Source of the DNA: DATHTS01 sp041940425
GTDB taxonomy: Bacteria; Acidobacteriota; Blastocatellia; Pyrinomonadales; Pyrinomonadaceae
Assembly (NCBI GenBank): GCA_041940425.1
Contig: JBGTSF010000018.1
Span: forward strand, 3,619 to 67,618
Direction: 5' to 3'
Length of the DNA: 64,000 nucleotides
This document shows positions 49,977 through 58,871 of this stretch, in pieces. Made by a program: the position numbers and the translations under genes. The number at the start of each line of letters is the position of its first letter. The first letter of the stretch is position 1. The notes beneath the pieces were generated by a model. That model had not been told where the DNA came from. It did no database searches and saw only the letters and a program-made list of their open reading frames with translations.

Positions 49977-51086
49977 TTAATCCGAATCGAGTCCGAGCGA
50001 AGTCATCGAAGATTTTTGCCGCGCCGGTGCGGATTTCGCTATAGAATGATCTGCCAGCGCGGGCTGGAGCGGATTGACGAAATCGCGCGGCACGTTCGGA
50101 ATGTCGCCCAAACGCCGCGCCGCCATCAGTTCGATGTCGTAGCCTTCGTGCCGGACGCGCTCGTCAACATAGAGCAGGCACAAACCGATCATCCAGACCG
50201 GCGTCAGCAAAATAAGACTGATCTGCGAAACGACCTGATAGGCGATCTCATACCAGACGGGAACGACATCGCTGTCGAACGCGAGAATCTCAACGCCGTT
50301 TGCCCACGCATACCAGCCGAGCGGAATATACAGCAGAGCGAGAGCCGAATAGGTCGCCACGATCGTAAAAATAAAAAGCGCGGCGAGCCGGCTGACATTT
50401 CCGCCCGCCAAGGATACGCTTCTGCCGATCGCCGAAAAAACTCTCTGACCTTCGACGAGCATCACCTGCGGCACATACGCGAAACGCGAGACCAGCAGAA
50501 AGAAAAGCCAGAGCGTAAAAAAGGCGACTACCAGCGACAAAACGACCGAAAAAATAGCGGTCAAGACCGGCGAGAAACTAAAGACCGCAACCACAATGCC
50601 GATCAATATCAGCGCGCCGACAACACCGACGATGAGAATCAGATACCCCGTTAAGGACAGCAAGAAAACCATGATCGCCGAGGCGGCGATCAAACCGCCG
50701 AGCCTGTTTTTGGTATTTTTATAAGTTTCGCGGAAAGTTATCGGCTCGCCGAACAGCAGATGCCGGACGAAATTGCGCGACGCGCCGCCCATTACGGATA
50801 AAACCGCGATTGCTTCGACAAACAAAATCACCAGACTGCCAAGAGCGATAAACAGATAATAAAGCGAAAGCTCGGCTTCATCGCGCGTCGTGCCGACATT
50901 GAAAAGACTTCTCCCCAGATAGCCCCAAAAAATCGAAACCCAGGTCCCGACAAAAATCGGCGGCGCGGCAATCGCTACAAACGTCCAGAAATTTTTCCTG
51001 TAGAGACGAACCGCGCGGTCAATCAAATCACCCGCACCGAGCGGCGCGAGCGATAGTTGAGGATTAAAGAAATTCTTTTCGGACAT
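49977..51086 (-). CDS. polytopic membrane protein (YciC/GDPD membrane-domain-like)
   Basis: 369 residues, seven to eight membrane helices (for example FWTFVAIAAPPIFVGTWVSIF, IALGSLVILFVEAIAVLSVM, ILIVGVVGALILIGIVVAVF, FFTLWLFFLLVSRFAYVPQ, LALLYIPLGWYAW). The opening LGAGDLIDRAVRLYRKNFW and RFAYVPQVMLVEGQRVFSAIGRSVSLAGG are typical of membrane domains that precede DUF4129 genes. First gene of the minus-strand operon running to the NpmA-like gene. Function unknown. Confidence 0.75.
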   Translation of the reverse strand: MSEKNFFNPQLSLAPLGAGDLIDRAVRLYRKNFWTFVAIAAPPIFVGTWVSIFWGYLGRSLFNVGTTRDEAELSLYYLFIALGSLVILFVEAIAVLSVMGGASRNFVRHLLFGEPITFRETYKNTKNRLGGLIAASAIMVFLLSLTGYLILIVGVVGALILIGIVVAVFSFSPVLTAIFSVVLSLVVAFFTLWLFFLLVSRFAYVPQVMLVEGQRVFSAIGRSVSLAGGNVSRLAALFIFTIVATYSALALLYIPLGWYAWANGVEILAFDSDVVPVWYEIAYQVVSQISLILLTPVWMIGLCLLYVDERVRHEGYDIELMAARRLGDIPNVPRDFVNPLQPALADHSIAKSAPARQKSSMTSLGLDSD

Positions 51087-51321
51087 TGATTTTATAAATT
51101 TTATTCGATTATAGCCGAAATTTATTTCAGTTGTTAAAGATGCGGTCGGTTTGCTTTCACCTGAAAAATACGAGTTTCCCGTCAGTCAGTTGGAATCGGC
51201 TGAAAACAACCGCTCCCGTCCGTCCGAACAGATCATCGGCTCACTGTTTGACAGTGAACCTGCAGCTTCGTGAATCTTAAATTTTAGGATTTGTTTCTTA
51301 AAAATCCATGATGCTGAAAAT

Positions 51322-51927
51322 CTACGATTTAGAATCCGATTCAGGCAAAAAATCGGCTAATTCCCGAATCGCGGCAAGCTGTTCGGTCGTCAGCGGGTAT
51401 GAAATCGGACCCAGATAAATTTCCAGCGAATTGGCTTCAGCCATTTTTTTCAGGGCTTCCGACGGAACTTTAACAACCATAAATTCTTCATACACCGTGT
51501 TAAACTTCGGAGGCTCGGATTTATAATCGGTGTTGCCCAACATTATGGCGCGACCCTTTTCTTTATCTTCACTATCGAGTGCCGCCATGACCGTCTGTGA
51601 GCGTAAAAATATATAATTTCTCGCCGACACATAAAAACGAAAATTTATTTCTGCAACCGGCTCGGTTGATTTTTCTCCCTGATAGGTATAAAAAATTTCC
51701 AAATCCGTCTGATGCAGCGGAATGTCCTTAGATGCTTGTTTCTCTAATATCAATTTAGAAATCCTTAATTCTTTCAGCCGGACAGTGGTCAAATTTTTTT
51801 TCTTATCGTATTTAACGATAACGTTTGACTTTGATTTATCACCGCTTTGTTTTTTGTCTTGCGCCGAAACGGAACAAACATAAACGAAAAGCAACGTCAC
51901 CACAAGCGTTTTAATGATCACCTTCAT
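51322..51927 (-). CDS. secreted protein of unknown function
   Basis: 201 residues: signal peptide (MKVIIKTLVVTLLFVYVCSVSA), a Lys-rich linker, then a beta-rich domain (VIVKYDKKKNLTTVRLKELRI, LEIFYTYQGEKSTEPVAEINF, YIFLRSQTVMAALDSEDKEK, FMVVKVPSEALKKMAEANSLEIYLG, ISYPLTTEQLAAIRELADFL). ATG 51927 with TGGAG five bases upstream is the start; 13 earlier codons are unsupported. No family recognised; the pattern suggests a response to a plant- or surface-type ligand is not warranted. Confidence 0.65.
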   Translation of the reverse strand: MKVIIKTLVVTLLFVYVCSVSAQDKKQSGDKSKSNVIVKYDKKKNLTTVRLKELRISKLILEKQASKDIPLHQTDLEIFYTYQGEKSTEPVAEINFRFYVSARNYIFLRSQTVMAALDSEDKEKGRAIMLGNTDYKSEPPKFNTVYEEFMVVKVPSEALKKMAEANSLEIYLGPISYPLTTEQLAAIRELADFLPESDSKS

Positions 51928-52576
51928 AAATTCTCCATAGAAATATTTATTCGAAATTAGGCTCATATAATTTACAAAACACTAAAGCGGAATTACGGAT
52001 CTTTAGATTTTTATTAATTGAAATATGACCACCCAGAAAACTCTTATACATTAAGTCGAGGAAAATAATCAACCGTTTTCAACGGTAAAACCGCTGACCA
52101 TAAACCGCTCCAACATCAAACGGCGGTCATTTACGAACTAAAATCGGATCTGGCTGAAGGTCAAAATAAATTTCCGCTGACTCGATAAATCTGTTTTCCG
52201 AACATCTATTCGTTTCCTAAAAAACCGATTAGATACTGCTGATTTCATTCTGCCGATTTCATAAAATCGTATCCGCAAATTAGTAAATCAATTCATAAAA
52301 TTGTATCCACAAATTAGTAAATCAATTCATTTTTTTGAAATGAATTGATTACGACCGGTTTCTTTTGGCGTTATAAAGCCTTTATATCTAGATAGATAAT
52401 ACCCTTAAACCGCAAAGGCACGACTTTTGCTTAAACAGAAATCGTAATTCTTCCTTTTTATAATGCCAAAATTCAATAATAAATCTCGAAAATTTTCGGA
52501 TTAATCTGCAAAGATTTAATTATTATTTTTGGGAAAAATTAATAAAACCAAACAACCTAAAAGTAGGAGGATTTCA
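51928..52576. other. long AT-rich control region before the TonB-dependent receptor
   Basis: About 650 bases with no gene. Holds a two-copy 34-bp direct repeat and a 13-bp perfect hairpin (next entry), a run of T/A-rich words around 52381-52430, and the receptor ribosome site AGGAGG at 52565-52570. The divergent promoters of both neighbours must lie here; no -35/-10 pair stands out enough to place. Confidence 0.55.
52258..52350. repeat. 34-bp tandem repeat and hairpin upstream of the receptor
   Basis: Units 52258-52291 and 52292-52325 (ttcataaaatcgtatccgca... and ttcataaaattgtatccaca...) differ at two bases. The end of the second unit begins a perfect 13-bp stem, AATCAATTCATTT (52320-52332) with AAATGAATTGATT (52338-52350), loop TTTTG. 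A tandem operator or a transcript hairpin are both possible. Confidence 0.75.
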
Positions 52577-55500
52577 ATGAAAAGTTTTTTGTTAGCTTTA
52601 CTGCTTCTAACAATGTTTACTCTTGTTGCATTTGCTCAATCTAACACGGGTAATCTTGTCGGAACAGTATCCGATGCGAGCGGAATTATTCCGGGAGCGA
52701 CTGTGGTCATCAAAGACAATCAGACCGGTAAGGAAAGAACCGTAACAACCAACGACGAAGGAGCTTTTACCTTGTCTCAGCTCGATGTCGGAACATACAC
52801 GGTTACGGTTACTTCTCAAGGACGTAAAACGCAGTCTTATACGGACGTTAAAATTGACGTAGGTAAAACCTACTCGCTCAATGCGACGATGGAAGTCGGT
52901 GAAGTTTCCGAAATCGTCACGGTCGCCGCCGGTGCCGATGTCATCAACGCTACCAGCGGTGAGATAAGCACGACGGTTACACAACGCCAGATCGTCGAAT
53001 TGCCGCTTAACGGTCGCAACCCGCTTTCGCTCGTCTTATTGCAGGCGGGAACGTCTTCGAACAGCGCGCAGAACACGACCATTAACGGACAGCGTTCTTC
53101 GTTCACCAATATTACGCGCGACGGTATTAACGTTCAGGATAATTTTATCCGCGCCAATGCGGTGGATTTTATCCCGGATCGCCCGAATGTGGACGATACC
53201 GGCGAATTTACGATCGTTACGCAGAATGCCGGTGCCGAATCCGGTTACGGCGCATCGCAAATTCAACTCGTTACACCGAGAGGTTCGAATTCATTTCACG
53301 GGGCGGCGTATATTTATAACCGCAACTCCGTCGTCGCGGCAAACAGTTTCTTTAACAATTTTTCGAGAATTCAACGCCCGTTCTTAAACCGTAATCAATT
53401 CGGCGGAAAACTCGGCGGTCCGATCTGGAAAAATAAAGTGTTTTTCTTTGCCGGCTATGAAGGATTTCGTCTTCGGCAATCCGTAACCGCCAACAGAACG
53501 ATTCTGTTGCCGAACGCTCGTAACGGTATTTTTACATATCAGGACACGTCGGGCGTGATTCGCACGGTGAATATTTTTACACTGGCAGCCGGACTTCCCA
53601 ACAATCCGCCGACCGGAATAGATGCCGTAATTCAAAGCCGTATTTTGGCTAATGTGCCGACGACCGGCAACAATACGACTCTCGGCGATCAGCTTAATAC
53701 GACCGGTTTCACAACGCCCATTACGTCAAATCAGGATCGTGAAGCCTTTACTTCCCGATTTGACTGGGATATGAACGAAAAAAGCTCTATCGGCGGAGTT
53801 TATCAATTCAAAAAAGAACTGCTTCAGCGCACCGACCTGAACGCGCAGCAAGGCGGAGCAGCCTGCTGTTACACGACTACGCCGGACGGATTTCAGGATG
53901 CCCATACCCCGTTTCTCTCCTTATGGTGGAGATGGACGCCGAACAGCACCTTGACAAATGAAGTGCGAGGCGGCTGGCAGGGAAGCGACCCGGCTTTCGG
54001 TACGAACAGCGGCGATCCCGCATATTTCATTCAAGTGCCGCTGATCAACAATCCCGAATCGGGATTTCAGGCGCAGGGACGCAAAACCGATATTTACAAT
54101 TTCCAGGACAACGCGGTTTGGGTGCGCGGCAATCACGCTATTCGTTTCGGCGGTCAGTATAACGCTTTCAGAGCCGACCCGTTCGGACCCGGAGCGTTCG
54201 GCGCGCCGTATATTCCGAACTACGTTCTCGGAGGCGGAACAACTCCTGCTTTCACGGTAACGACATTCAACGCCGCGGCAGGATGTAATGCCGGAACCGG
54301 AGCGAACTGCATCAGTTCCGTAACTACTGCCAACAGCTTGCTCGCTTTGCTGGGCGGTTTGATCGGCAGTGCCAACCAAACATTTACCGCAGCCAGTCGA
54401 AGCGGTAATCTGGAACCGGTTCCCCCGTCCAGAAGATTACATTTTGAACACTATTCGTTCTATGTGTCGGATCAATGGCGCATCAGACCGGAGCTTACGT
54501 TAAATTTCGGCGCTCGCTACGAATTGTTCACGCCGATTCGTGAGCCTGACGGGCTTGCTTTAGAACCGGTTCAGAACGGCAGAGATATTATTACGACAAT
54601 TCTTGATCCGAACGGAACTTATGACTTTGTCGGAACAAATAACGGCGGAACGAATTTCTTCAAAACCGATAAAAACAATATCGCTCCCGTCGTCAGCTTT
54701 GCCTGGTCGCCGACCTTTAAAAATAAAGTTTTGGGAAGTCTTTTCCCCGGTGATGGCAGAACCGTTTTCCGCGCCGGTTATCGTCTCAGCTACGTTAACG
54801 ACGAATTTATTCGCGCGGCTGACAACGCTCTGATCGGAAATCAAGGCTTGACTCAAGGCTTGACCACCGGAAGTATCCCGGGCGGCGGCGCGCGCTTTAA
54901 CAATTTACCGACGTTTACGGCACCGACACTGCAAGTTCCGAGAACTTACGCTCAGAACAATGCCCTTGCCGCCAACTTCGGAACGGTGTTCGCTATTGAC
55001 CCGGATTTACAAGTGCCGGCTTCGCACGAATTCAGCATCGGCGTTCAACGGGAAATCGGTTTCCAAACCGCTTTTGAAGTTCGCTACGTCCATGCGCAAA
55101 GCAACAATCTGGTTCGCGGTCTCGACTTTAACCAGGTTAAGATTTTTGGCAACGGATTCTTTGAAGATTTTATGCGTGCCAGAAACAATCTGAGCTTTAA
55201 CCTTCCGGTTAACTGCACGGTGGCAGCCAACGGACCAAACTGTCAGCCGCTTCAGTTGTTAAATCAAGCCCCGTTCAACACAAGCCCGTTTGGTAATCCG
55301 CTCAGCTTCTCGAATACGATCAATCCTATTCGAGCCGGCGATGTCGGAGAATTGGCTTTAGTTTACCTGGCTACTTTCAGAACCGGAAACAATGTGCTTT
55401 TGGCTAACCCGAATACGGGCGTAGCGGATTTATTAACCAACTCCGCAAAATCCCGTTATAATGCTCTGCAAGCCGAAATTCGTCGCCGTTTCTCGGACGG

Positions 55501-56332
55501 TCTGACGTTCCAGGCAAACTATACTTTCCAAAAATTGCTGACCAACGCTCCCGGAACCGGTCAGACACGCTTTGAACCTTTAATTGATAACGCGCAACCT
55601 GATCTCGAATACGGTATCGGAGATCAGGATACGACGCATGTCTTTAACCTGAATACGATCTATGAACTGCCGTTCGGAAAAGGAAAACGATTTTTCTCAG
55701 GCGCGAACGGATTTTTAGATCGACTCATCGGTGGTTGGCAGACGACGTCAATTATTCGTTTGAGCAGCGGCGCGCCGTTTTCGATCACTGATCCGAGAGG
55801 CACGCTTAACCGTGCCGGTCGGTCGGGTCGTCAAACTGCTTTTACAACTTTAACCAAAGAAGAACTAAAAGCACTTGTCGGCGTATTCCGCACTCCTTGC
55901 GGTATCTTTTTCATCAATCCGCAAGTTATCAATCTCGATCTGGCTCAGTGCGATCAGGGTCTGATTCGTCCCCGGGTTGCCGGAACAACCGCCGGTGTCG
56001 CTTCGCTGGGATTTGATCCTTTAAGCGGTCCGAAAACCTTCCCCGGACAAGTTTTCTTTAATGTCGCGCCGGGACAAACCGGAAACATAGAAAGAAACTT
56101 TTTGAGCGGACCTATTTTCTTCAATTGGGATGCTTCGATCATCAAGAACATTCCGATTAACGAACGCATTCGGATTCAGATTCGCGGCGAGGCGTTTAAT
56201 GTCATTAACAATACGCAATTTGGTATTACGGGACAATTTACCCAGGCTAATATCAACAGTTCGACATTTGGACGCTTGTTAAGCGCGCCGAATCCGCGCG
56301 TTATTCAATTCGTAGGTCGCATCGAGTTCTAA
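52577..56332 (+). CDS. Oar-type TonB-dependent receptor with carboxypeptidase-regulatory domain
   Basis: 1,251-residue outer-membrane transporter. Signal peptide (MKSFLLALLLLTMFTLVAFAQ), N-terminal carboxypeptidase-regulatory-like domain (about 24-105: GNLVGTVSDASGIIPGATVV, GAFTLSQLDVGTYTVTV), plug (about 125-240: TVTQRQIVELPLNGRNPLSL, TTINGQRSSFTNITRDGINV) and a beta-barrel to the terminal aromatic (VIQFVGRIEF). This is the type expanded in Acidobacteriota and usually linked to uptake of oligosaccharides or other large nutrients; no partner SusD or TonB gene is nearby. AGGAGG six bases before ATG 52577 fixes the start. Codon use is smoother than that of neighbours, hinting at high expression. 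Confidence 0.93.
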   Translation: MKSFLLALLLLTMFTLVAFAQSNTGNLVGTVSDASGIIPGATVVIKDNQTGKERTVTTNDEGAFTLSQLDVGTYTVTVTSQGRKTQSYTDVKIDVGKTYSLNATMEVGEVSEIVTVAAGADVINATSGEISTTVTQRQIVELPLNGRNPLSLVLLQAGTSSNSAQNTTINGQRSSFTNITRDGINVQDNFIRANAVDFIPDRPNVDDTGEFTIVTQNAGAESGYGASQIQLVTPRGSNSFHGAAYIYNRNSVVAANSFFNNFSRIQRPFLNRNQFGGKLGGPIWKNKVFFFAGYEGFRLRQSVTANRTILLPNARNGIFTYQDTSGVIRTVNIFTLAAGLPNNPPTGIDAVIQSRILANVPTTGNNTTLGDQLNTTGFTTPITSNQDREAFTSRFDWDMNEKSSIGGVYQFKKELLQRTDLNAQQGGAACCYTTTPDGFQDAHTPFLSLWWRWTPNSTLTNEVRGGWQGSDPAFGTNSGDPAYFIQVPLINNPESGFQAQGRKTDIYNFQDNAVWVRGNHAIRFGGQYNAFRADPFGPGAFGAPYIPNYVLGGGTTPAFTVTTFNAAAGCNAGTGANCISSVTTANSLLALLGGLIGSANQTFTAASRSGNLEPVPPSRRLHFEHYSFYVSDQWRIRPELTLNFGARYELFTPIREPDGLALEPVQNGRDIITTILDPNGTYDFVGTNNGGTNFFKTDKNNIAPVVSFAWSPTFKNKVLGSLFPGDGRTVFRAGYRLSYVNDEFIRAADNALIGNQGLTQGLTTGSIPGGGARFNNLPTFTAPTLQVPRTYAQNNALAANFGTVFAIDPDLQVPASHEFSIGVQREIGFQTAFEVRYVHAQSNNLVRGLDFNQVKIFGNGFFEDFMRARNNLSFNLPVNCTVAANGPNCQPLQLLNQAPFNTSPFGNPLSFSNTINPIRAGDVGELALVYLATFRTGNNVLLANPNTGVADLLTNSAKSRYNALQAEIRRRFSDGLTFQANYTFQKLLTNAPGTGQTRFEPLIDNAQPDLEYGIGDQDTTHVFNLNTIYELPFGKGKRFFSGANGFLDRLIGGWQTTSIIRLSSGAPFSITDPRGTLNRAGRSGRQTAFTTLTKEELKALVGVFRTPCGIFFINPQVINLDLAQCDQGLIRPRVAGTTAGVASLGFDPLSGPKTFPGQVFFNVAPGQTGNIERNFLSGPIFFNWDASIIKNIPINERIRIQIRGEAFNVINNTQFGITGQFTQANINSSTFGRLLSAPNPRVIQFVGRIEF

Positions 56333-56354
56333 CTCGTTTGCATGTCTTCGACTA

Positions 56355-56393
56355 TTCGGGTAGAGAATTTAAATTCTCTACCCGAATTTTTTT
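56355..56393 (+). terminator. strong rho-independent terminator after the receptor gene
   Basis: A perfect 16-bp stem, TTCGGGTAGAGAATTT with its complement (56355-56386), followed directly by a T run. No loop bases are left over, so the tip will open. Confidence 0.93.
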
Positions 56394-56417
56394 GGTAAAA
56401 TTTCCAGCTTTATAACT

Positions 56418-57821
<1,404 letters not shown>

Positions 57822-57971
57822 AATTTTCCGGGAGATATAAAATCTTTAATATAAATTTTTAAAACATTTGACAGAATACCTAAGACTGTCTGATTTGAGA
57901 AATTGAGATATTGATTAAAATCAAAAAATCACACATTTTTATAAAGAGAACTTCCTTCATTTATTAAACCG

Positions 57972-58556
57972 ATGTTCTACGATAAAGCCGCCGCGCATTA
58001 TGACAAGGCGTTCGCGCCGTTTGAAAAACGCTTTCTGAAAAAGTGGCGCGGCGAAACCTTGTCTTATCTGCCGGAAAACTCGCGCCTTCTCGAAATCGGC
58101 GCGGGGACAGGCGCGAATTTCGAGTTTTATCCGAAGACAAAATGCGCCGCCGCTTCCGAAATTTCGATCAAAATGCTTGAGTTTGTCAGACAAAAAACAA
58201 ACAGGATTCATCTCGTCCAAGCGGATGCCGAAAGTCTGCCTTTTCCCGCAGATTACTTTGATGCGGCTTTTGCGACATTGGTTTTTTGCTCGATCCCGAA
58301 ACCCGAAAACGCCTTTGCGGAACTCCAACGAGTCGTCCGTCCGAACGGAAAAATCGTTCTGCTCGAACACGTCCGTCCGAAAGGTTTGCCCGGTTACGCT
58401 TTCGATCTTCTGAATATTTTTACGACCGCGCTGATCGAAGATCATTTTAACCGCGAAACCGCAAAACTCGCGGAAAAAGCGGGCTTAAAAATTCTGGAAG
58501 TAAAAGAAAAAGCCTTCGGAATCGTAAATCTGATCGTTTGCGAAAATGAAGCTTAG
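57972..58556 (+). CDS. class I SAM-dependent methyltransferase
   Basis: 194 residues. Seen: YDKAAAHYDKAFAPFEKRFL, motif I LLEIGAGTGANFEFYP, motif II acidic end (AASEISIKM), LVQADAESLPFPADYFDAAFATLVFCSIP (in part ADAESLPFPADYFDAAF) and GKIVLLEHVRP. This is the Methyltransf_11/UbiE-like small-molecule type; the substrate (a quinone, lipid or other) is unknown. Array 3 begins 25 bases after the stop. Confidence 0.85.
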   Translation: MFYDKAAAHYDKAFAPFEKRFLKKWRGETLSYLPENSRLLEIGAGTGANFEFYPKTKCAAASEISIKMLEFVRQKTNRIHLVQADAESLPFPADYFDAAFATLVFCSIPKPENAFAELQRVVRPNGKIVLLEHVRPKGLPGYAFDLLNIFTTALIEDHFNRETAKLAEKAGLKILEVKEKAFGIVNLIVCENEA

Positions 58557-58580
58557 TGCGAAAGAATCAGTCTGAATGAA

Positions 58581-58850
58581 AACTTGCCGGCAAATATTCT
58601 TTTTCGGATGGCAAAAAATCATTTTCGGATAGCAAATATTCATTTTCGGATGGCAAAAAAAGAATATTTGCCGGCAAAAACTCATTCCCGGAACTCAAAA
58701 ACTCAATATTTGAATACAAAAAATCTTTTTTTGCTATCCGAAAATGAATATTTGAATACAAAAAATCTTTTTTTGAACACAAATACTAAATATTTGAAAG
58801 GAAATACTGAGTTTTTCCATGGAAATATTGAGTTTTTCCATTGAAAAAAA
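58581..58850. repeat. 21-bp-period palindrome array 3
   Basis: Thirteen units; the CAAA/GAAA right arm begins at 58591, 58612, 58633, 58654, 58675, 58696, 58717, (58740), 58759, 58780, 58801, 58822 and 58843: 21-base steps, with the unit near 58740 in inverted orientation and the register regained at the next unit. Stems change together along the array: TTTGCCGGCAAA, TTTCGGATGGCAAA, TTTGAATACAAA, TTTGAACACAAA, TTTCCATGGAAA, TTTCCATTGAAA. It lies between two convergent 3' ends. Confidence 0.85.
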
Positions 58851-58871
58851 GTGTTTTGAAAACCCGCGACT

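Noticed and set aside
51236..51262. Terminator at the hairpin TCACTG...CAGTGA
   Set aside because: The 6-bp stem has no T run on either strand.
58584..58844. Open frames with 7-residue repeats across array 3 (and similarly across array 2)
   Set aside because: Both strands stay open because the repeat is 21 bases long; no ribosome site, start context or codon bias supports a protein, and array 1 with the same step has stops in all frames.
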